Assembly: GCA_028753945.1 (NCBI GenBank) | Contig: JAPNXP010000009.1 | Span: 558,001 to 622,000 of the forward strand | Direction: 5' to 3' | Origin: Hexactinellida sp. DTS-2022 | Taxonomy: Eukaryota > Porifera > Hexactinellida | DNA length: 64,000 bases | Shown here: positions 43,201 through 51,387 of the stretch, piece after piece | How positions within the stretch are numbered: position 1 is the stretch's first letter | Layout: each line of letters begins with the position of its first letter | Notes under the pieces: model-generated | Told to the model about the DNA's origin: nothing | Databases searched by the model: none | Seen by the model: the letters and a program-made list of their open reading frames with translations, nothing else | Made by a program: the position numbers and the translations under genes

Positions 43201-45071
43201 CAGCGAGCAGAGCTGGCAGCTAGATTCTGTCCGAACATCGTGTTCAGCAGAGTGGACTTGCCACTGCTCTGTACGCCTATAATGCCTATCACGAACAGTC
43301 GCTTGTCGCGGCCCACTTTACCCGCGAGCGCCTCTATCACGCGTTTTACCCAGCGGATAGGAACGTGGTTAACCTGTCCGTCCAACAGCTCGAAGCTGTG
43401 CCCCCTTAGCAGGAGATCAGCTGCGAACTGCGGCAGACACCCCGGGGAGTAGGGGAGCGTCTTCTCCACATTCCTCTTCTCCAGAACGGTAGCGCTGTCC
43501 CACGCCTCGAACAGCTGTCCCAGCTCCCGCAGGATGTGCTCCCCGTGGATGCTAGTTCTGCTCTCAGCTGGCTGAGGCTCCTGAGGGACACTCAGACTGG
43601 TCAGCAGCTCCAGGGGAATAGAGGTGCTGAGAAGCGCGTGTGGCATAGCAGGAAACCGCGAGTGAACCCGGTTATTCGTCTCCAGCTGAGTGATGAGGAT
43701 CTTCCAAAGGAATTCGAAGCTGTCTGGTTGTACGCTGAGCTCCTTGCAGTGGGTTAAGAGCTCGAGTATAAAAGGAGCTTTTCCCTGCATAACAATATCG
43801 TACTGCTCCTGTCTGGCTGCCCTACACCTGGTGCTTATTCGCTCACTCAGCGCGCCTATGTCCGCCACGCAGCAGAGCGTGTGTAGCTCCCGCTGCGCCA
43901 GACACCAGTCCGGCCAGCCGGCCATTTGGAGGGGCAGGGGACAGGGGGGCGAGTACAAGAGAGAGGTCAGCCTCCCGACCGCACTCAGGCTGCTCTTGGG
44001 AATCTGAGAAGAGTCCAGCTTCATTCCCAGCCGCTCGGCCTCTTCCTGGATTCTGTTGAGAGAGGTCTTGCTGTCAGAATCCCTGAGACCCTCTCTTATC
44101 TTGTTCTGCAAACTTACCACGTCCTCTCCCTCCGCCCCCACTCTTAGCCTCACGTAGCCGTAGGGATTAGCGAACCCGCTTCGGTACTTATCCGCCAGGC
44201 TCGGGTCCTGCGTGACCAGAACAAGGACTATCTTAGAGCTATCGCACTGACTGTAGATCTGCTTTAGCTCTTCGAACTCGCCCTCCCTCAGATGGGTCAT
44301 GGAGAGGAACACAAAGGCCAGGCTGCAAACCGAGGCCAACAGGCTCCTCTGGGCCGGGTACAGAAGGGAGTCCCCTCTCAGATTCAGGAATGTGACCGGA
44401 GTCTCACAGAGGTCCTGTGTCCCCACCCCGCTGGGAACATACCAAGCCGCCTCAACGGTTCCATCGAACAGGACTCTGCTCCTGGTGCTGCCAGATATGT
44501 TCCTATTATAGAAGCACTCGCTCCTATTCCCCAGCACTCGGTTAAGCAGCTGAGACTTGGAGTGGGGGGTCGCGCCGAGGTCCCCCGCCCTAAGGAAGGC
44601 CACCACCGGCAGCTGCTCGCCGCAGACGGACATTGAGACCGGCCCGGACCCAGCCAGGTAGGTCCGGATGAGGGGACTGAGAGAGAACTGTAGATAGGTG
44701 GGGTGCGGGGCTGGGATCACGAGTGGGACGGACAGCTGGCACTTGCTCAGCTGTAGCGAGAGGGTCTGTTTGAATAGCGGGTGTGCAGTCAGGAATAAGT
44801 AGGAGAGCACATCCATCGGGTGAATGGGGCTGTCGGACGCTTCGTCCTCTTGGTCTGAGAAGGGATCCACAGCTGGTCGGGGGGGCGGGGCCTCGGGAGG
44901 GGGCAGGGACCGACAGCTGACGTTTGAGAGCATCAGCTTGTGCAGCACCAAGTCAGGGTACTGGTTAGGAGGGGGAGTTAGTTGCGGTTTGATAGATTTA
45001 ATACATACAGCGTCTCTGAATGTAATCTGTTGCGACTTGTGTATGCCGAGTCTATTCAGGAACACATCCAT
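40284..45071 (-). CDS. Very large inducible GTPase (VLIG/GVIN1-like)
   Basis: Single exon, 1595 aa (vertebrate VLIGs about 2400). I use ATG 45071 (MDVFLNRLGIHK). The N-terminal part has VLIG hallmarks in order: FLNRLGIHK, HKLMLSNVSCR, HPMDVLSYLFLTAHPLFKQTL, LSVPLVIP and WYVPSG...VTFLNLRGD. The G domain has the P-loop GVQSSGKST near 600, followed by DTEGLANPQLD, and belongs to the large dynamin/GBP-like GTPases. A long helical region follows. The C-terminal Cys/His block (CPFCREPC, HQHYCGSFHRPKGIGG, near 1452-1480) is also family-typical. In vertebrates the family is interferon-induced and acts as an immune GTPase. The single-exon structure is characteristic of VLIG genes. Confidence 0.93.
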   Translation of the reverse strand: MDVFLNRLGIHKSQQITFRDAVCIKSIKPQLTPPPNQYPDLVLHKLMLSNVSCRSLPPPEAPPPRPAVDPFSDQEDEASDSPIHPMDVLSYLFLTAHPLFKQTLSLQLSKCQLSVPLVIPAPHPTYLQFSLSPLIRTYLAGSGPVSMSVCGEQLPVVAFLRAGDLGATPHSKSQLLNRVLGNRSECFYNRNISGSTRSRVLFDGTVEAAWYVPSGVGTQDLCETPVTFLNLRGDSLLYPAQRSLLASVCSLAFVFLSMTHLREGEFEELKQIYSQCDSSKIVLVLVTQDPSLADKYRSGFANPYGYVRLRVGAEGEDVVSLQNKIREGLRDSDSKTSLNRIQEEAERLGMKLDSSQIPKSSLSAVGRLTSLLYSPPCPLPLQMAGWPDWCLAQRELHTLCCVADIGALSERISTRCRAARQEQYDIVMQGKAPFILELLTHCKELSVQPDSFEFLWKILITQLETNNRVHSRFPAMPHALLSTSIPLELLTSLSVPQEPQPAESRTSIHGEHILRELGQLFEAWDSATVLEKRNVEKTLPYSPGCLPQFAADLLLRGHSFELLDGQVNHVPIRWVKRVIEALAGKVGRDKRLFVIGIIGVQSSGKSTLLNTMFGQNLAASSARCTRGVLMQLVSVSAVSAGYDYIVLLDTEGLANPQLDTEAIRNHDNELATFVVGLSDLTIVNISMEATVDVRNILQITVLALIRMQLTFSKPKCIFVHQNVVDIMASLNLQETRESLVAFLNENTRSAAIYKHQTDKLTNFNDVIEFDPHRDVWYFPGYQEGAQAMAWVSENYSKQAQKLRQYILQSNCGEKQGFQTVGEWALKLESIWLCVLKEDFVFHYKNVKEINDHFELDSVLAGWSFQFSNELCQWASAAINRLSNCGSDDLSGVWREVQEELAVVCQAALRERESEIVQEYFESSLKKQSFNKWRDWSLEFFARTRTQEQQRVQTECFNFHATQFNLQLMKQHFETTKRFLSDKVRELFEQVKKESRSFESQEVINEMFEEEWNNWICNVPSCVSIPRLESDIQNDIKTILVTTPCLQAIKSEDKVSLCEVISDYTTMYSIEFELGKHHFTVTNNADGILEMIKRPYNTFFQLLEALKASTGLFSQSSSDTEDISYTKAQRYTESLSDKCQEFVSSLPTNANYNKSYITSLVELVATETMKLNCEEKSSADSSIELSKLFILEFAFYQCCRASSQFRSLQDSFLARTNPDTQLQLLKRDLKQIFTCLCEGIQKEDSSSSLLADLLFEGIRKSLIETAQLAAVLKFTQEPEHENIYKTRQLLHLGVLKSLAKEKSFDKYIQYIHHPLQYMESWIKSNLVQYCTMDSSIERLKREVLDPLLREKIELIRESGLTAVPENSSDQFSPELWNNWKTEFHTRISTCVRGIGIDTLSRIDTYAVTNLTQFCQFLYEHLTQLADQFDWTDWLHGLMTRGLPVQPLISSLLECRALCPFCREPCQRGGTQHQHYCGSFHRPKGIGGCYHNTIRTLSVAECTGSVGSSKRFWYGKQSYAYADYRKVNDHFASWRILPDDAVESRYWQWVLFHFQSQFCSKYGYAANTEVSRWSGLTEEDIVEDLERHYQNYCFKCN

Positions 45072-45195
45072 TCTCACAGGGAGCCTAACACATTGTGATG
45101 CAGGCAGATCTCACAGCAGAGTAGTCTTATCAAAATAGAAAGTATAAGAATAAGAAGGGAAATATACAAAATATAGAGTGTCTCGATATACAGAG

Positions 45196-48100
45196 TCAGT
45201 GGTTGAGAATATTGAAAGAGAGCCGTCTGTGCGCTGACGTCTTGGTGGTGCACTTTAGCACCTTGCTCCAGGGCCCCCACCCGGCGCTGTTCTTGCATCT
45301 GACCCTATAAAGATAGGTGCCCCCGGGTACCAGGTTCCCGTGTGTGTACCTGCTGTCAGCCCCAGAGTACGCCTCTTGGTAGGGGAGCGCAGCGGACCGC
45401 TCCTGATCGTACTCGAACCGATTGAAGTCGCTGCCCTGAGAAGACACTGACTCGTCGCTACCTCCGCTCTCCCTGTCGAGGGGTAGGGGCTCCTCCAGGA
45501 GACTGGGGGACCCCTCCAGCTCCTCCTGCGTCCGCACGTGGATGAGCGGAGGGAGCTTGACAGGCCGCTGGCTGGAGAAGGACCCGAGCGAGCTCTGACT
45601 CCCGAGCGGGTTCCCGGGGGAGGGGGGCAGGAGGGGCTCGTCGGGCTGTACCGGCGGGACGCTGCGTCGCCCCTGCGAGGAGTTGGAGTAGTCTATGCTC
45701 GCCGAGTGTACCCCGCTGTCCACCTCTGTCACGCCCTCGCCACGACTCCCTCGCTGGGATTTGGTGCGCCAACCTACACACCACACGAATAATATGCTAT
45801 GTAACCATGGATGCACTGTGGACTTACCGACATACTCCATGAGGTGCTTGCTCCTGTTGAGATCGTCCGCTACGCTCTGCGTCTTTGCGCTCTTATGCGA
45901 AGCGAAGAAGTGAAGTGAGAAGCTCTTGTTCCGCTTGTGGTCCCCTTTCTCCGGAATGGAGAGGGCCTCCCACTCGAGGTGCACCTTCTTGCTCCCGACC
46001 CTAACGTCCGTGAACCAGGGCTCTCCCGGCAGCTGCAGCACATCTCCGTGCTTGGAGACCAGACCGCGAAGGGACTCAAAGGTGGACATGGGTAGACTCA
46101 TGGGGATGGGAGGCTCGTTATGGGATAGGGTAGCCAGGTTGAGTGTGAGCACTCGGCTCATGGCTTCCTCCATGTGGCCCCGGCTAAGCAGCAAAGTGAC
46201 CGGGTTAACTGTCAGCAGCCGCTCTGCCTCCTGCTCTGCCGCTATCACCTGCACATAATACCCACTAATCACAGGTTAGTATTAGCCTAGCTTAGCAGTA
46301 TAATACAGTAGTCTTAGGAATTAGAGTACAGTGGTGTTCGCCTAATAGAAATTGCTCTATTAGCAAGTTACTATCAGCCCCCAAGCGAGCATTTAATCTT
46401 AATTTTGTTCGCCTATTAGCAAGCAAATTTTGTGCAAAATGCGACTTGATATTATGCGAACACCACAGTATTATAGTCTGTATAAGAGCAACAAGTGACC
46501 ATTGCCTAAATTAGACTGTAACGCAGCAATTAGCATATAATATGTACTCTCTATACCCTATCACAGGTGGCACGTACCCTCGAGGTGCCAATGCATAGGT
46601 CCAACATGAACTCGTGCGTCATGTCCTGCTTGGCCTGCACCTGGCTGTCCAGCAGGTGCAGCAGTCTGTTCTCCCTCAGGTCGAGAGCGGACAGCAGCTC
46701 CTCTCTCAGACCGGAGAAGTGAGTCTCCAGTGCCCGCTGCTGGACGCGCGCCTCCTCCCGGATGTAGGCCCACTTCCCGTGTGTCTCCTGCGTACAGCGC
46801 GCCATGTCCAGCTGAATGCCCCTCAGACAGCACAGCTGTTCCTGCAGGGAGGTCAGGTAGCGCTGAGAGGTGCGCGTGAGGAGGTCGAACTGGTGGCCCC
46901 GGTGCTGGTTGGAGTACTTGCACATGAGACACATCGGGACCTGTAAGGGCAGTTAGTACAGACCAGTGTTCTACAGGATTGCATGCAAGGGGGAAAATCT
47001 GGGATATGTCACTTCTTAAGGGGGGGATAAAGTAAAACTTCGTTGTGTAAGTGATTTTTCTAGGGGAGCACTTAAAGGAGCAGGGGGCAAGTGCACCCCT
47101 ACTACCCCCTGTATGAAACCCTGCACACACTAGGGACCTGTAAGGGCTATTAATACATACCCTTGCAAGTGACTAGGGACTATCTAACCTGGTCGGTCTC
47201 GCAGTATAGCTTGTAGCTCTGTCCGGGGTGCACGCGACACATGGGGGCGGGGAGGGGGCGCTGGGAGATGGGGAGCGGCTTGTGGTGCGAGAGGACGCGC
47301 AGCTTCTCGTGCGCAGCCAGACAGCAGGCCTCGCAGTAGGGAGCTCCGCACTCGCAGCACCAGCGCGTAGCCGCCGCAGACTCGCACTCCGCACAGCCCT
47401 CTTCCTTCCTATACAATAGCCTCAGTGTTATAGTGACTCTGCTATAACCAAGTTATAGGGAGCTTGGTATACTTCGTTATACCCGGATTTATCCGTCTGG
47501 GAATATTAAGAGCACAGCTAATAGCTACAGTCGAACCCGTTTTTTTTCTAACACCGTAGTTTTCTAACTAATCGGTTTTTTCTAACTAACTATTTATTCT
47601 AAATGTGTATAAGAATTCCAATTTTGTTGTATTTTCAATAGGTTTATTCTAACTATCGGATATTCTTACTATATTTCCATGCAAAGAATTGGTTAGAAAA
47701 GTGCCCAGTTAATAGCTACCTGGCGACGGGTTTCTGTGAGTGCAGCTGTTCCACCTCGAGCAGCTCCAGGAGCGCCTGGTTCCGTCCCAGCACGAACTCG
47801 CTCTGCTGCTCCAGACAGGTGTCCACCCCGCAGGGACACCGGATCCTGTCTATGTCCGGACAGCCGGCCACCCTGTCCAGACAGGCCTTGCAGAAGGAGT
47901 GTCCGCAGACCAGCAGGAGCGGCGTGTGTGTTCCCTTGGAGCTGAAGAGACTCTGGCAGAGCGGACAGAGACGTGAGGGGATAGGGTGGGCGGGGGCTGA
48001 GAAACTGAGGTTGAGAGATCTGTTGCGGGACTCTCCGAGGTTCTGACTGCATTCCAGCTCCTGCTCCAGGGAGGGAGTGAGGATAGCCAGACTCCCGTCC

Positions 48101-48810
48101 GTAGAGTCCACCTTGAAGATGGCGGCCTCTCGGTCCACCACCTGGGAACACGGTTAACAGCTGACGGGATCAGCTGATGGCACGTACCTGGGCGGAGCGG
48201 GAGAACCTCCCGGAGCTGGAGAGGGCCAGCAGCGCCGGGGTGGTCGCTCTGCCGCGTCTGAGGCCGCTCGGGTCTCTCCGCGTGGAGCTGCCGCCTCCGG
48301 AGCTCCGCTTAGACTGAGAGGAGAGCTGCTCTCTAGAATATGGAATATAACTATCTGGTAATGGTAAGGCTAGTAAAAGGAATATAACTACAGTAGACAA
48401 TCGTAATTCGAACTTTCACTAATTCGAACACATTTATTTTCCCCTTGGAAGCCCCTCCCATACAATATCCGTTCGATAATTCGAAGATTCGCTAATTATA
48501 CCAAATTAATTATCCCTTGAGTGTTCGAATAAGCAATATAACAACTCATTAGTTTATGGACTAAGGCTAGGTACCTGTGGAACCCGGCCGGGGGGCTGGA
48601 CACGGACCCCGTGGAGACGCTGGTGTTGGAGGGGGGCCTGGAGCGGAGCAGCTTGTCTGGACCCGAGGAGCTGAAGCCCGCGTGAATAACGACAGTTGAG
48701 CTGACGGTCCGCGAGCTGAGACCGAGTGGATCGCTGTTCTCACTCGTCTGGGCGCGGACAGGCGCCACTCGCACCTGTATGTTGGGTCTAGAGCTGGAGG
48801 CACAACCCAT
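45196..48810 (-). CDS. TRIM-like RING/B-box/coiled-coil/FN3 E3 ligase, seven exons
   Basis: Exons: 48810-48575, 48332-48188, 48141-47720, 47408-47189, 46940-46578, 46248-45828, 45773-45196. GT-AG borders and phase agree, giving 794 aa. It starts MGCASSS, a myristoylation/palmitoylation motif. The RING-like finger begins CPLC at about 186 and ends RCPCG, with a one-residue final spacing instead of CPxC. B-box 1 (CAEC...CCEC...HEK) is near 270-310. B-box 2 (CRVH...CLMC...HRGH) is near 325-365. A coiled coil, a COS-like segment (VIAAEQEAERLL) and an FN3 domain follow. The FN3 is split by a Ser/Pro-rich insert of about 150 residues and closes with YLYRVRCKNSAGWGPWS. It most resembles class I TRIMs (TRIM9/MID), but I cannot assign an orthologue. 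Confidence 0.82.
46329..46468. mobile_element. TIR element, family C (140 bp), in TRIM-like intron 5
   Basis: TA, CAGTGGTGTTCGCCTAATAG...GCGAACACCACAG, TA. Internal ATTAGCAAG motifs recur. Same family as 6285 and 15691. Confidence 0.82.
46975..47145. repeat. Possible interspersed repeat in TRIM-like intron 4
   Basis: A G-rich/C-rich stretch with GGGGGAAAATCTGGGATATG, GGAGCAGGGGGCAAGTGCAC and CCCCTACTACCCCCTGTATG. The composition is unlike neighbouring AT-rich introns and looks like a degenerate transposon end. No clean boundaries or target duplication. Confidence 0.35.
47528..47703. mobile_element. TIR element, family G, in TRIM-like intron 3
   Basis: TA then CAGTCGAACCCGTTTTTTTTC; the interior repeats TTTTCTAAC/TTATTCTAAC several times and closes with TTGGTTAGAAAAGTGCCCAG. 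The right terminal repeat has decayed. It takes up over half of the 311-bp intron 47409-47719. Confidence 0.65.
48391..48540. mobile_element. TIR element, family F, in TRIM-like intron 1
   Basis: TA then CAGTAGACAATCGTAATTCGAACT; interior TAATTCGAAC motifs and GAAGCCCCTCCCATACAATATC; right side GAGTGTTCGAATAAGC. The right boundary is approximate. Relatives lie at 18754, 55748 and 58507. Confidence 0.65.
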
Positions 48811-49091
48811 AGGCTAGCAGTAGTAAATGTATTACACGTATAGGCAAATATAAGATATGGATTATAATAGTTTATGTATTCGTAAAACCTGTAAATATAA
48901 TGTTGCTAGGGAAAGAGTGTAAACAATAGTATACAGGAAGCATGACTTAGTCAATCTGTAAACAATGAAGGTGCAAAATAAACAAACAATTTTGATAATC
49001 TCAAAATGAATAAGATTAGTTCTTTTGACTACGTAAGAACGACAAAATATTCATGAATTTACACCACACAAACAGAGCATAATAACACGGT

Positions 49092-49889
49092 TCACATGAC
49101 CTGATGCGCTCCGCTCATCTCCTGCAGCAGTCTCTCCTTGTCGTCCTCCAGCGCTCTAATCAGCTGTTGCTGACTCAGCACGTGGGACTCCAGCACCCGT
49201 AGGATCGGATTACAGACGTCCGAGAGGATCCGCTCCATGTTCTGCGTGTACACGCTCCCGTTATGCACCGTGGTTAGGAAGTCAGCTGAGTCGCAGCCCT
49301 GCACCCGCGTGTACCCCTCCTCCTCCTCCTGGAAGAGAATCCTAGGCAACTGCAGGTATGCGTTCAGACACGGGAGCCCCACGGACACACCCGTGCTCTG
49401 AATCGCGAAGGGAATCTCCTTCTTTACGAACATTTCCTGGGTGGGGTGGGCCTCTCTCTCTGCCTGGAAACAAGTTATCTTTATCGAGGAGCTACGGTCC
49501 ATCTCTTCGTGAAAAGCAGACACGATTAGCCCGAAGAAACTAGGATCCATGGTTTGGTATTGGTGCTGCGTCCGTACGTCTACATGTGAGGGGGATATGG
49601 TTATGTGGGGGTGCGAGTGGTACCACCCCAGGACCCGAATCTCCTTGCCCAGCTGCTGGGAGAGCGTCTGCGACTCGGTGAGCGCCGCGGAGAGCTGCTC
49701 CGGGGAAATCTCAACCCGGTCAGCCCGCTTGTCCGACCGCCTCATCATGTACACCCCGTATATCCACACGGTCTCCTCCGGGAGGGTCTCTCCCAACAGG
49801 AGACCCATTATCTCCTCCTTCTCCGTGGAGAGGGCGTGCGTCATGCACACAAAGTACGCGTCAGCCGACAGCCACACGAAACTGACCAT
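49092..49889 (-). CDS. BRCC3: BRCC3/BRCC36 K63-specific deubiquitinase (JAMM)
   Basis: Single exon, 265 aa (human 316). The MPN+ domain is complete: Glu26 in STEKEEIMGLL, then GWYHSHPHITISPSHVD with zinc ligands His91, His93 and Asp104. RRSDKRADRVEISPEQLSAA and VDVRTQ match human BRCC36 almost residue for residue. A C-terminal coiled-coil tail (about 225-262) would pair with an Abraxas/KIAA0157-type partner, as in the BRCA1-A and BRISC complexes. A loop found in vertebrates between the first strands is missing, which explains the shorter length. It cleaves K63-linked ubiquitin, in DNA repair and cytokine-receptor signalling. Confidence 0.96.
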   Translation of the reverse strand: MVSFVWLSADAYFVCMTHALSTEKEEIMGLLLGETLPEETVWIYGVYMMRRSDKRADRVEISPEQLSAALTESQTLSQQLGKEIRVLGWYHSHPHITISPSHVDVRTQHQYQTMDPSFFGLIVSAFHEEMDRSSSIKITCFQAEREAHPTQEMFVKKEIPFAIQSTGVSVGLPCLNAYLQLPRILFQEEEEGYTRVQGCDSADFLTTVHNGSVYTQNMERILSDVCNPILRVLESHVLSQQQLIRALEDDKERLLQEMSGAHQVM

Positions 49890-50164
49890 TTAACTAACTT
49901 AACAATCTCAATTAGATTATGAGTTAAATAGTAATGAAGCAAGGAACTATCCAGGAGCGAGATTTGAATTTATGAGCACGAAAATTGGAATCCTCTCCTA
50001 TACCGTGACATTAATTTGTGATTTAGGCGTATGGAAATTGGATCAAACCAGGATTAGGAGCGTATTACAAATGGCTGTATAAAATACACTGAATGACAGT
50101 TTGAAGCAAATATGATATATACGTACACGAAGCTATAAATCTCATATAAATACTAAATAAATAA

Positions 50165-51097
50165 TTACAAGAATATATCTGATACATTTACTCTCATTGT
50201 AATAACAGACCAGGGCTCCGGTACATACAGGACCCCTGGGTACCTGGCTCTAAGGATGAGATTGCTCCACAGGTACCACACCCAAATTAGCACCAATATC
50301 CCACTCAAACTGAAACACGAGAAAACAAACACTGCGTTTATATCAGGGTACCTCCCTGCCCTCACTTGTACAGCACACGTTATTAAGAATGACACCATAA
50401 GCAGTATGTATATTTCTATGACCTGGGCCTCAGTGATTAGGTACCAAAACACTGCGGCATTCAAAGCTAGATTAAGGTAGAACATGGGACCAGCTGTTGA
50501 GAGAGAAGGCCACGAGCTACGCGAGGAGAAAGAAGTGGAAAAGTATAAATAGAAGGAAAGGAACAGTGGAATGAACCACATGAAGTGTCCCAGGTATTCG
50601 TCGTAGAAATACAACAGCTGGAAAGATAGCATCAGGGATCGAGGCTTTAACTGAACCATAATTGGATTATCCTCCACACTCAAATGGTTCTCATAACCGG
50701 ACATCATTAGTCTGTGGTTAATCGAGTCGCCAACCAAATGAATGCTAGCCCCCATCATGTACACTATAACAATTAACTGCTTAACCCAGTTAGGAATCTT
50801 ACCACTTAGCAGAGACACAATTGAGAACGACATTGTAAAGTTGTGCAGCATATGTGCATAGTCCCCGAGACTGGGTTTGTTCAACGGGAAATAATTGTCA
50901 GTGGAAATCAGGGCAAGGAAAGGACGGCCGAAATCCAACACAATATTCTGTAGAGCTATAAATAGCCACAACCAGCGATGGTACTTAATCACCTGTTTAT
51001 GATCCTCTATTAATATTTTAGGTATTCTTATGGGAGGAATTGAATGTTGCTTATCCTCTGTGATTGAGGCAGTCTTCCTTTTTGTTACACGAGACAT
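50165..51097 (-). CDS. CLN6: CLN6 endoplasmic reticulum membrane protein
   Basis: Single exon, 310 aa from ATG 51097 (MSRVTKRKTAS); human CLN6 has 311. Two in-frame upstream ATGs (51187 and about 51148) would add 30 or 17 hydrophobic residues. I prefer the third because its N-tail length matches human. Seven or so spans are visible. Family stretches are LQNIVLDFGRPF, NYFPLNKPSLGDYAHM, MGASIHLVGDSINHRLMMSGYENHLSVEDNPI, LLYFYDEYLGHFMW and YPGVLYVPEPWSV. CLN6 helps move lysosomal enzymes out of the ER (EGRESS complex with CLN8); human loss causes neuronal ceroid lipofuscinosis. Confidence 0.95.
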   Translation of the reverse strand: MSRVTKRKTASITEDKQHSIPPIRIPKILIEDHKQVIKYHRWLWLFIALQNIVLDFGRPFLALISTDNYFPLNKPSLGDYAHMLHNFTMSFSIVSLLSGKIPNWVKQLIVIVYMMGASIHLVGDSINHRLMMSGYENHLSVEDNPIMVQLKPRSLMLSFQLLYFYDEYLGHFMWFIPLFLSFYLYFSTSFSSRSSWPSLSTAGPMFYLNLALNAAVFWYLITEAQVIEIYILLMVSFLITCAVQVRAGRYPDINAVFVFSCFSLSGILVLIWVWYLWSNLILRARYPGVLYVPEPWSVITMRVNVSDIFL

Positions 51098-51387
51098 TCT
51101 CAAGCGTAATATACACTGTAAGTATACGAGCCTAAGAATAACTGACATAGAATGATTGTATAATAGCAATGAGATAAAACAGCTCATTTAATTCACTAAG
51201 TGGTTATTGCAACATTAAAGACGTATACGATATTGTAGACAAATAAGATACTATATTATGCCAAAGTGATCAAAGGAACATTACATATAGAAAATAGCAG
51301 ATTCTGTAGAAATAGCATGAGCGGATTAGAACGCCAATTAAAATAAACTAACATAAATAACAAGTGAGTAGTGAGTGACGTAACGCA

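Noticed and set aside
45071..45196. Fusion of the VLIG-like gene with the TRIM-like gene
   Set aside because: The TRIM-like frame ends in a stop at 45196 and VLIG has its own family-typical start; the 124-bp gap has no joining splice sites I trust.
51098..51187. Longer CLN6 N-terminus from the first ATG
   Set aside because: The 30 extra residues are hydrophobic and absent from the family; starting at 51097 gives the human length. cDNA would settle it.
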